Shown piece by piece: positions 43,906-54,018 of a stretch of 64,000 bases of DNA; within the stretch, counting starts at the first letter, position 1; each line of letters opens with the position of its first letter. A program made the position numbers and the translations under genes. A model generated the notes under the pieces. The model saw only the letters and a list, made by a program, of their open reading frames with translations. It did not search any database and was not told the DNA's origin. Source of the stretch: Tetradesmus obliquus (Eukaryota > Chlorophyta > Chlorophyceae > Sphaeropleales > Scenedesmaceae). The DNA lies in contig CP126192.1 in NCBI GenBank assembly GCA_030272155.1, positions 7,970,501-8,034,500 on the forward strand. Reading direction: 5' to 3'.

Positions 43906-46279
43906 TAACACAGCCATCTTGTGTAGCCTATCCACCCTCACCTGCTTGGCAATGCCAGCTAGCCCAGACAGCGTCACCACTGCAGAGCCCAGCAGCAGCC
44001 CCCCGAAGCGCAGCACGTCCCAGGCCACAGCAGCAACAGCTGCCACGAAAACCTCAAGCATTGCCCACTATTGAGACAGGCTGCCCTAACAGCGACGGCT
44101 GGCACAGCATATCCATATTGCACCCCCGCACGCCGCATAGCGGCCTGCTTTCAATCCCCAGTACTAAAGCTGCTACGCCGCGCGCACCTGCTTCGCAATG
44201 CCAGCTAGCCCAGCCAGCGTCATCACAGCAGAGCCCAGCAGCAGCCCCCCGAAGCGCAGCACATCGCTGGCTGGCCAGGTCAGCTGTGCTGCCACGGGGG
44301 CGATGCCTGCTGCTGCTGCGCTGTTGCTGAGGGTGGCGACTGCCATGCCAGATGCCATGAACAGCAGCCTGCAGGATGATCAAACATGAGAACAGGTGTT
44401 TTTGGTGTTTGTTTACTTTGTGTGTCTGATGTTGTGCTTGTTGCTGCCATGCCGAATGCCATGAACAGCAGCCCGCAGGTCGGTCAAAAACCATAAACAC
44501 ATGACATAAATTGTTGGCTGCTTGATGCGGGTGGTGCGCTGCTTGCGGCTGCCATGCCGGATGCCATAAACAGCAGCCTGCAGGGTGAGGCGCAGCATCA
44601 GTATTTTGACAACAGCAAACAATAAGGATCGCAGAGTGAGGTGGTTACATGTGGATCTTGGCACTATAGGTGTCCTGGCACCATCCTGGCACAAAACAAA
44701 ATCAAGGATTCCACTGGATGCCGCTGTGCTCCCCAACCTGGCAACCCCCATGTGCATGTAAAGCGAGCTCCAACCACCTGATACACTTATAGATATATAT
44801 TGGCAGCTTGCGCTCACGTGTACGCCACGCTGCGGATGGAGAGGCGTGCGTTGCCGCAGATGCCGTGGCCTGAGGTGCAGCCGTTGCCCAGCGCTGCACC
44901 CAACCCCACCAGTAGGCCGCCAGCAGCAGCACGGGCCACCTGGCAGAAACATCAAAGAAACAAGCCACAGCACACAGCAGTGTGAGTGAAATGCAGCATT
45001 GTGCAAACCCAGCCCCACCAGCAGCCCGCCCAGCGCAGCACACACACCCTGCAAGAGCACAGGTAGCAGTGGGGCATGCAGTATTACAATAAAAGGCAGC
45101 ACCCAACCCCACCAGTAGACCGCCAGCAGTAGCACGGGCCACCTGGCAGCAACAGTAACATGCACAATAATAGACAGCATACATCAGTCGACTGTAATTG
45201 CTCGGCACAACTTCACCCATCCCCACCAGCAGCTGCATATAAGCTGCTGCAGAAGCAGGCAATAATGAGCAGCAGCACGATGTATGGAGCAAAGCCAAAC
45301 AGCGCAGGCTACAACACCTAATGCCTGGATCTTGGCACAGGGTTTTAGCGGCAGCCTGTGCTGTCTGTACCAGCTGCTGCACTGTCACGGTACTGATCAA
45401 TTCCGACAGATGGCGCACTACTGCTGCTGTTGCTACAGGGCATGTGATGGTCACGGTAAGCACGCAAACCACCCTGCTTCCCCAACTGCTGCATGCAACA
45501 CCTCATTGCTGCTTTAGTTCTCACTGCATATTGCCTCAAATGTAACGTAACAAAATAACATGACAGAACATCACGCAGCAGCTCCTGTGAAGGTGGCGGG
45601 CAGCACGTCAAAAACGTTGCCAGCGGGCACACTGCGGGCCGCTGCCAGCGCGCCACCCCCCAGGCCTAACACGAATACAACACGCCAGGAGGTGACGTCG
45701 CCTTGCACGAAACCCCTGCATGGGTGAACACCAGCATGAGCAGCAGCAGGAGAGGCAGAGCACATTGTCGACTGCAAAGCCCCATGAACACCAATCAGTG
45801 GATTGTGAGGGTTCACAAGGCACACTTTCTGCTGAGCTACATGCGCTGCACCGTTAATGCTGCAGCTGGCAGCACAGCAGCACGGTCAGCTGCACATCAA
45901 GCAGCAGCCAGAGGCGACTTCAAATGTTTTAAAGGTTGGCATTACTGCCGGCAATGATACAGCATGTGCTTAGGCGGCTGCGCCACTTGCTTGGCTGTTG
46001 CAGGCAGGCTGCATGAAGTATCGCACCACATGGTGTACAATGGCAACACTGCAATGGCGATCACAGGCACAGAAGCAGCTCCACAATATACGCCAGCAAA
46101 TCTTCTACAACTGCTGGCAGCAAAAGCACCAAATATCGAGGTAGAACAACTTGCTGTGGTGCTCACTTGAGTGCTCCAGAGATGCCCAGCACGCGGCCAG
46201 TGAGCAGCAGCTTGCCAGCTGCTGCCGTGCCTAGCACCAGGCCACCAACCAGAGCTGTGGTGGGTGTGAACATAATCAT
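42543..46279 (-). CDS. YeeE/YedE (TsuA-like) sulfur transporter, left paralogue
   Basis: Exons: 46279-46167, 45715-45586, 44939-44818, 44368-44188, 43236-43138, 42920-42543, giving 340 aa if the second exon is spliced at 45586. Exon lengths 122, 181 and 378 equal those of the right paralogue. Family marks: [59 protein letters not shown], and the hydrophobic segments between them. Bacterial TsuA/YeeE imports thiosulfate through conserved Cys residues; the Cys of GCTSGHG and MCPGP are present here. Oddity: the donor after VLPATFT reads ACA-GGAGC where the paralogue has ACG-GTGAGC, so the T of GT is missing. No transit-peptide exon was found upstream. The gene may therefore be damaged. Confidence 0.8.
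42865..43025 (-). repeat. Exon-edge array, acceptor side, 2 copies
   Basis: The exon start [19 protein letters not shown] begins at 42920 (complete) and at 43024 ([19 protein letters not shown]). Confidence 0.85.
43470..44275 (-). repeat. Exon-edge array, donor side, 5 copies
   Basis: The exon end [19 protein letters not shown] ... KQ plus GTGCGC/GTGAG donor is complete at 44188 and recurs ending at about 43942, 43799, 43635 and 43472. In the copy ending at 43799 the Leu codons have become a (CTG)n run of about 19 units (43846-43904 on the + strand as CAG). Confidence 0.9.
44340..44590 (-). repeat. Exon-edge array, acceptor side, 3 copies
   Basis: The exon start [13 protein letters not shown] begins at 44368 (complete), about 44473 ([10 protein letters not shown]) and about 44578 ([10 protein letters not shown]), each after CTGCAG or CTGCGGG. 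Confidence 0.8.
44890..45245 (-). repeat. Exon-edge array, acceptor side, 4 copies
   Basis: The exon start [18 protein letters not shown] begins at 44939 (complete), about 45048 ([13 protein letters not shown]), 45142 ([14 protein letters not shown]) and, decayed, about 45240. Confidence 0.8.
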
Positions 46280-47538
46280 CTCGGAGGATGTTGTTTCAAT
46301 AAAAAAAAGCTGCCTGGAGATTCCCGTGCTTCCGAAGCAGTACCAGCAGCAGCAGTAGCAGCAGAAAGAGGTAGCAGCGGATCAGACGGTTGTCTCGACG
46401 CACGATAAATAGTAGATAAGAGAGCTTTAAGCTGTTGTGCGTGGTTATGTCACGCTTAGCATACCTCCTGCAATGCTAGAGGCTGTCGTAATCTCGCGGT
46501 GTTCGGGTGCCGTCACAGTTTCTGGCAGCAACGCAATGCTTCGGACAGAACTGGATTGCTGAATTGATTCTCAATTGATAGTCATCAGATGATGCTGAGC
46601 CAGCACTCAACCCTGGCTCTCACCCACGTAACTCACCCACGTAACTCGTTCCAAGTTTTACCGGAGGTGACCAGCACACTCCCAGGCCTTTTCTCGTGCA
46701 CGTGGTTCCTTGAGTCGAAGCATCTCCACTACATGTCATCTTACACCTTATGAAATACAGGAACCATCACAGCCATCGAGCTTCTGTTGAAGGGCCTCTC
46801 CCACTTGGACTGTTGCATATACAACACTGCCCCACAATCCTGCACCTACACGCACGATACGACTGCTGTTGTCCTGCTGCGACGCATTTGTTTCCAAAAA
46901 CATGTGATATGAACCATCCAGTAACACAAGCAAGTCGAGCAATATATATTTTGACATCCTTGAGGCAACCACAACAGCCACCTGGTGCAACTTGTTTGGA
47001 CAAACAAATGCATGCAGCGCTGTGTAAGATTCATGCATGCCATTGCAGCAATGCTTGCAACAATAGAAAAAGTTTCTGCCACACATGCAGATGCATCGCT
47101 GTGCAGTGACCATGCAGGCATTTCAGCACTGCTGACGTGTCAAAACCCTATCAGCTCGCCACCTGGCTTGCTGCCTTGCTGCCCGCAACTCAACTCAGCT
47201 CAACTCATGGGCATTGGCTTGGCCTGAAGCTGCCGTTGATTCAGCTACCCGTACCATAGCCCCCCCACCCCTGCCATCATGGCCTAAACATGCATCACAA
47301 CAACAACCCGCCAACTCAGCTTGCAGGCATTGGCTTGGCCTGCTGCTTTACTAAACCCTCCCACAGCCCCTCGACCCAAAACCCTGCCTTCAGGGTCGCC
47401 ACGTACGCCAAATCAACAAGCCACCAACTCAGCTTGTAGGCATTGGCTTGGCCTGCTGCTTCACTATCCCTACCAGACCCCCTCAACCCAACAACCCTGC
47501 CTGATGGACAAAAATAGGCCAAGAAACAACCCGCCAAC
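46280..47538. other. Between the two transporter paralogues
   Basis: 46280-46700 upstream of the left paralogue has a Leu-rich frame without a start codon. 46750-47200 has no supported gene. 47310-47538 is filled with degenerate copies of the 3' end of the right paralogue. Confidence 0.5.
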
Positions 47539-47600
47539 TCAGCTCGTCGGCATCGGCTTAGCCTGCTGCTTCACTAAACCCTCCCACAGCCCCTCCACCC
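47310..47600 (-). repeat. Displaced copies of the right transporter's 3' end, 3 copies
   Basis: GGCATTGGCTTGGCCTGCTG followed by the TTCACTA...CCCTCCCACAGCCCCT segment (tail [16 protein letters not shown]) occurs at about 47330-47410, 47440-47500 and, as the real end, 47539-47600. Confidence 0.85.
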
Positions 47601-47919
47601 AAAACCCTGCCATCATTGCCGCTACGTACGCCAGCACCTGCGGCACGGGCGCCCCCACAGCCGCCACCACCGCAGGCCCGGGGCACATGCCCGACAGGCC
47701 CCAGCCCGCACCAAACAGCACACCCCCGAGCAGCAGCTTGGGATCAATCTTGTTCGATGTAGGGATCGAGAAACAGGCCTCGCAGTAGGGCTTTGCGAGG
47801 GCTTTGTATTTCAGGATGGCTTGGAAGCATGGGGTTGCCACCAGCAGGGCCCCACCCATGACAAAGGCCAGTGAGAGGTCCCAGGCGGGGTGGAAGGGGC
47901 TCAAGAAGGCGATGACCTG

Positions 47920-47952
<33 letters not shown>

Positions 47953-48514
47953 GCAGCGTAGGGCAGATGTTGGCGGCAACGGCAGTGGAACAGCTTCCAA
48001 GCCACATGTGTACAGTAGGGCTTTGCAAGGGCTTTGTAACTGAGGATGGCTTGGAAGCATGGCGCCGCCACCAGCAGGGCTCCACCCATGACAAAAGCCA
48101 GTGAGAGGTCCCAAGCTGGGTGGAAGGGGCTCAGGAATGCAATGACCTGGCAATAACATCGGCAGCAGCTGGCAGAGCGCAGCAGAGGAACAGCAGGTGT
48201 ACTTGAAGTTGGCTGTGCTAGATGGCAAAGTGTTCTTAGAAGAGCCAGCAAGATGCAGTGTGGCCGTCGCTCGATAGCATATGCGGATGCCGGTGCCTCT
48301 GGGCCCAATGACAAAGCATCAAAACATTTGTGAATAGTTATGTGCTGCTGCCGACCCATAGAACATAGTGAGCACGTTCCTAAGCCTGGGGCATCTAGAG
48401 CAACCGCCTCACCTTGGTGGGCCGCACCATGCCTGTGTACACCAGCCCAAACGCAAACAGCGCCCCGGATGCCAGCTCAGTGGCCAGGCTCACCGCCTTG
48501 GGCTCCTTGCGGAA

Positions 48515-48545
<31 letters not shown>

Positions 48546-51449
48546 ACAGGTTACAACAGTAAGGTAGGGAGGCTCCCCGCCTTGCAGAACTGCCAGCAGC
48601 ACTGGGTTTGCAGCAGCACGAGCGAGGCCTATGTGTAACAATACAGCAGTAACAGCAACAGCTGCCGCACCTGCTGTCCCGCACTCGCCAGCCCCAGCAT
48701 AGCCATAGCCTTAGGTAACCCTAAGCGACAGCTAACAGTATATCTACGACATCAACAGCACCAACTGCCGCACCTGCTGCCCTGCGCTCGCCAGGCCCAA
48801 CATCGCAAGCAGCGCAGCCGCGATCAGCAGTGCCCCACTGTTTGCAACATCACTGCTGGGCATAGCTAGCGGCGGCGGCTGCGCTGCGATGCCTGCTGCC
48901 ATCTCACAACACGAACAGGGCAGCTCACCACATGGCTAGGGTAAAAGCCCTGAAATGACCCAAGAACCACAGCTATCTGTACAAATGTCATACGGTTTGA
49001 CACAGTTGAAGTAACACCCGCCGCACCTGCTGCCCCGCACTCGCCAGGCCCAGCATAGCCAGCAGCGCAGATGCGATCAGCAGCGCCCCACTGTTTGCAA
49101 CATCACTGCTGGGCATCGCCAGAGGCGGCAGCTGCGCTGCGATGCCTGCTGCTGCTGCGCTGTTGGTAAGAGTTGCAGCTGCCATGCCGGATGCCATGAA
49201 CGCAAGCCTGCAGCATGGCCAAACAACACAACACGGTGTTGTCTGTTGCCAACTTGGCGGGCGATGCTTTGCTTGCCCCTGCCATGCTGTTCTGATTTGC
49301 AGGACAGCGTGTCGGTACATGCTAGTATGCTTGCCGCTGCCATGCCACAGCCATTTGCATGCATACAGGCGTGCCAGAACCAGCAGTAATGCGCCAGGAA
49401 GGCGGGAGAGCACAAAAATGGCTGCTTCTTTATGAGTGGTTAGTGGCAGCACGTCAGATGCAGCAACATGAAGCACGTGCAGGATGCGAGCTGCCCAGCA
49501 GAGGTACAGGTGGCATGCCCAGCGTCTGCACTCTCATAGTTTTGCAGCAATGTGTTCACAACCACATCAACATAACAAGCACAAGGCAGCTATGGCTCAC
49601 GTGTAGGCCAGGCTGCGGATAGACAGGCGTGCGTTGCCGCAGATGCCGTGGCCTGAGGTGCAGCCGTTGCCCAGAGCGGCACCCAGCCCCACCAGCAGCC
49701 CGCCCAGCGCAGCACGCGTCACCTGCAAGGGCACAGACAGCGTGCATCAGTCAACTATCATTGCTAAGCACTAGTGCACCAAGCCCCACCAGCAAGCCGC
49801 CCAGCGCGCCACGTGTCACCTGCAAGGGCACAGACAGCCTGCATCAGTCAACTATCAATGCTAAGCACTACTGCACAAGCCCCACCAGCAGCCCGCCCAG
49901 CGCAGCACGGGTCACCTGGCAGCAAACGCAGCAAAACAAGCAACACCACACAGCACTGTCAGCTCAGCACAATCAGTTGCATGCTATATGCCACATCAGA
50001 TGCACACGGGTTGACGGCTGCTGCTGCATATGCGCCCCCCAGCATGCCCAGCGTGACTGTACAAATAACAACAATCAAACCCAACAACAGCTCACCGTGA
50101 AGGTGGCAGGCAGCACGTCAAAGGCTCCTGGCGTGATGGCTGCTGCTACATATGCGCCACCAAGCATGCCCAGAGTGAACAGCACACGCCAGCTGCTGAT
50201 GCTGCCCTGCACGAACCCTCTGCAGGATGGCAGTGCAGCAGGCAGACCATCAGTCTCTGACAGCCTGAACACAGGAAAAGTGAGGGTTGCCCAACATACA
50301 AAGTTCAGCGTGAACAGCTGCTGATGGAGCCCTGCACGAAGCCCCTGCAGGACACACCACAACACGCAAATCCATGGCGGTTAGCAAATCTGACTGTTAC
50401 AGGTTCATTATCAAACTGCAGGAAACCGCATGGGCCAGCTGCTGATGGAGCCCTGCACAAAGCCCCTGCAGGACACAACACCACAGGCATATCCACAGGG
50501 GCACAGGATGGGCATGAGCTGCCAAGGCTGCTGCAGCTGTGTAACTGCCCGAAGCATTGCCTTACAGGAAGCGCCCATGCAAGCCTTATCGTGATGCATA
50601 TTGGCCTTTTCTTGCAGCTGTGCATGCACTCGGAGCAAGCAAGCTCATCTACAGCAGCAGCTGGTCATACTGCTGTGCACTGCAGCGGGCCAACCAACGT
50701 CATGCGCATGGCACCGGATAATATGAATATGAGTTGTATGAGTACATGACTTGAAGCTGCTGGGCTTACTTCAGGGCTCCAGAGATGCCCAAGATGCGCC
50801 CTGTGATGGCAAACTTGCCCACTGCTGCAATGCCCAGCACCAGTCCTCCAAGCAGCGCAGGCACTGGCGTGAACTGCACCAGTGTGGTGGCATTTCCTGC
50901 AAACGTTTGTTCCATTGCAAAGTCTTGCTCCATTGCTGAATGTTGTCTACGAACAGCGCACAGAAAGATGAGCAGCAGAGCCTGCAAGCTGTCGCAGTGA
51001 TGTGCTGCTGCTGTTGTTGATGCAAGAACTGCAGCGCACGCGTGAGGGAACAACAGCAGTGAAGTTGATGTCTCGGGTCCCTGCTACGGTTCGTATGTTG
51101 CTTACTGTTTGTAGCCTGTCCAGGCTGCCAGATTACATCATGCTGCATCATCCGCCTGCTACCTGCCAGGTCCAATGCTGGGAAGTCATAGCTCACCTGC
51201 AGCTGCGGCAGGCAGCAGAGCTGCCCACAGGTCCGCAGTAAACGACGCCTGCACTTTCACCGACGCCCTTGCCCGGTTGACTCTGTTGCAGATGTAAACA
51301 CCACTTGGCACATTTCTACTGCCAGCTGTGCTGCTGATCCTTCTGCCGCCCAGCACTGTGACGGACGCTGGGGTGGCTTTGTTGGTACAGTTCCGCTGTG
51401 AGAGAAGCCTGGTTTGCGCTGCAACGTTGACCTTTGAAGCGAGCTGCAT
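47539..51449 (-). CDS. YeeE/YedE (TsuA-like) sulfur transporter, right paralogue, with plastid transit-like N-terminus
   Basis: Exons: 51449-51197, 51010-50770, 50219-50096, 49722-49601, 49207-49027, 48514-48413, 47916-47539; phases close to 466 aa. The first exon ([20 protein letters not shown], then Ser/Thr/Arg-rich and [12 protein letters not shown]) looks like a chloroplast transit peptide; the start could instead be the Met at 50933 (356 aa). Family marks: [70 protein letters not shown]. Conserved Cys residues of the thiosulfate transporter family are retained. Likely role: movement of thiosulfate or another small sulfur compound, possibly across the plastid envelope (inference). It is a tandem paralogue of the gene at 46279-42543, with identical lengths for three internal exons. 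Confidence 0.85.
47820..48150 (-). repeat. Exon-edge array, acceptor side, 2 long copies
   Basis: The exon start [19 protein letters not shown] ... [12 protein letters not shown] begins at 47916 (complete) and 48146; the upstream copy keeps about 135 bases of coding sequence. Period 230 bp. A CAG tract (47921-47955) lies between them. Confidence 0.9.
48665..49130 (-). repeat. Exon-edge array, donor side, 3 copies
   Basis: The exon end [20 protein letters not shown] ... GQQ plus GTGCGGC is complete at 49027 and recurs ending at 48774 (about 85 bases retained) and 48671 (short). Confidence 0.85.
49680..49920 (-). repeat. Exon-edge array, acceptor side, 3 copies
   Basis: The exon start [14 protein letters not shown] begins at 49722 (complete), 49819 (VTRGALGG) and 49915, spaced 97 and 96 bp, each after TTGCAG or TGCCAG. 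Confidence 0.9.
50000..50475 (-). repeat. Exon-edge array, acceptor side, 3 copies, plus an internal copy
   Basis: The exon start [10 protein letters not shown] begins at 50219 (complete), 50344 and 50465. A separate partial copy of the middle of the exon ([13 protein letters not shown]) lies at about 50010-50062, on the donor side. Confidence 0.85.
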
Positions 51450-52218
51450 GGTTTCGACAGTATGCAGGGGTGGCCGAGAGGCGTGGTACAGTTGGAAGTA
51501 CAGTTAAGTAACCAAAAAGGTGTGATCGAGCGTAAAACACAAGACAGCGGTCCTCTGCTGGGAGTAGTCGAGCGTTTTACGACAGGGATAATGATCCGGC
51601 GAGCATGGCGATTATAGATCGAGCATGGCTTGCAAGATGTGATAAATGACTGAAAGCAGCAACTTCAACATATTAAGCGAGGATTGACAGAAGCCCGGCG
51701 TTCTTGTCATCTGTCCTGCCGAATGTCTTGCCGGTGGGCACTGGTAGCTCTGTCTCATGTTCAGCTTATTCAATCACCTGCAAATGACGTATGAACAGGA
51801 ACAACGATATACGTACCGGCTGGGTTTTTATGCCAACTGTGGCTGCAGAAGCACCTGGCACCAGCCTGACAGACGTCAGGAGCCAATGTTTCTGTATTCA
51901 GTCAATTTCATGCACTGCTGCTCCATCCACCTCATGCATTCCTAAGCTGAGCCCGGACGCGACATCAGCACATAAAGATACGTTACAGACTGCCAGCTCG
52001 CATCGCTAGCCATCACAGCACTCCAGCCCAACAGCACAAAGACACACACTTGCTGTGCTGCAAAGACAAACACATCCTGGCTTTGTCTAAAATTCGTCAT
52101 TTTACATCAGCAGCACCGCCTTGCCACTCCCAGGCCCAACCGCCTCACACACTGCCGCTCCATCATTCATACCCAAAATAACTAACAACTAACAAAGTAA
52201 CGCACTCAGAAATAACAA
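51450..52218. other. Intergenic with shared 3'-flank element
   Basis: Upstream region of the right transporter and 3' flank of PheRS. No gene supported apart from incidental frames. The element shared with 38425-38460 lies at 52077-52113. Confidence 0.5.
52077..52113 (-). repeat. Shared 3'-flank element, copy 2
   Basis: On the - strand reads TGATGTAAAATGACGAATTT then TAGACAAAGCCAGGATG, about 105 bp past the PheRS stop. It is near-identical to 38425-38460 and contains TGTAA. Confidence 0.75.
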
Positions 52219-53848
52219 CTACCGCAGCTCTACCTTGAGCTGCTCCGCCACGCCCTGCCTCACGCGTGCCTGCAGCCCGTTGATCTCTTCATCAGTCAGG
52301 CTGCGCTCCATGGAGCGGTACGTGATGCGGTAGCAGTTGCTGGTGCGCTGAGTCTTGGGGTTGGTGAAGTTGTCGATGCAAACCACCTCCTCCACCAGGT
52401 CCCCGCCAATGCCTGTAAATGAATGGGCAGCAGGATGTTATTCGGTTAATAGGTGTCAATTGAATTGCTGATGTTGTTGAGGAGCACCACCTCCTCCATC
52501 AGGTCAACCAATGCCTGCAGCAAGGAGAACATATGGCACATAAGGGTTTTGATGCTTGATAGGTGTCAAGTTGGTTGGTGAAGTTGTCGATGCACACCAC
52601 CTCCCCCACCAGGCTGTTCTTCGTAAACTCGGGTGACACCCAGAAGGCCACGTCCTTGTAATCTTACAGCAACCAAGCAGCCAGCTGGCACCAGCTCGCA
52701 CAGGTTGTTCTCTGTGAACTCGGGTGACACCCAGAAGGCCATGTCCTTTTAGCAACACAGTAACCCAGCAACACGATTCCTCACCTCGAACAAGCTCGCA
52801 CAGGTTGTTCTCGGTGAACTCGGGTGACACCCAGAAGGCCATGTCCTTGTAGCATGGCGGGAACTTGCTGTAGCTCTTGAACTTGGAGTTCAAGTCTCCC
52901 GCCTTGAACTGCTTCAGGAAGCGGTCGTCATCAGACCAGAACAGCCTGCATCATGACACATCATTTGCGTCAATGAAAAGACACACAGCATGATCAGGAC
53001 GTGGAAAGAGCGGCTGAGCAGCCTGCAGAGGCACACTCGTCGTCAACATGTCGCCATCTGGCCTTGACACATCGCTGACAGGCCGTGTGATGTTTGGATG
53101 TTGAACAGCGCTACGTCACATGTGCTCTGTGCATGATCCACCCCCTGAAACAACGCCCTGAAGGCCCTGCAGCCAGCACACGCCGCGCACGCACCTGATG
53201 TCAGGGATGTCGAACAGCACCATGGCCAGGCGCTCCAGGCCCAGGCCAAACGCCCACGCCTTGTGGCCTGCGAAGGCACGGCACAAGCAAGCAAGGCGGC
53301 AGCAGCAGCAGTAGCAGCAGGTGACGGGAGGAACCTGGTGTAGAGAGGCAGGCAGCAGGCAGATAGCTGACACCTGCAGCACATGTGCAGGCACAGTGCA
53401 CCACAAAAGCCCACACTCTCCTTGCTGAAGGCGCGCACAAAAGCATGTCCAGCATTGTAACACTGATATGACACACACCAAAGTGTTACAAAACATGCGC
53501 ACCCCCGCTGTAGGTATTTGGTCCGGGATGACATGCTCCAGCACGCCGCCGCGGCACAGCACCTCCATCCACTTGCCGTCCCAGGGCGGAGCACCTCCAT
53601 CCACATGTCAGGCAACACGTCATGTAATACACCATAAGCAACAAGATAACACAAAAAATAACATAACACTCACCCTCGCCGTAGTTCTTGTCCAGGATGA
53701 CCTGCTCCATCACGCCGCAGCCCAGCACCTCCATCCACTTGCCGTTGAAGAAGATCTCCAGCTCAAATGACGGCTCAGTGAAGGGGAAGTATGCGTCCAC
53801 CCAGCGGCACTCCACGTCACCAAACAGGTGCTTGGCCAGGCCCTGCAG

Positions 53849-53900
<52 letters not shown>

Positions 53901-53979
53901 CGGCTCAGTGAAGGGGAAGTAAGCGTCCACCCAGCGGCACTCCACGTCACCAAACAGGTGCTTGGCCAGGCCCTGCACC

Positions 53980-54018
<39 letters not shown>

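Noticed and set aside
42543-46279. Calling the left YeeE/YedE copy a pseudogene
   Set aside because: Only one splice donor is off by one base and all other frames are intact; a sequencing error is as likely.
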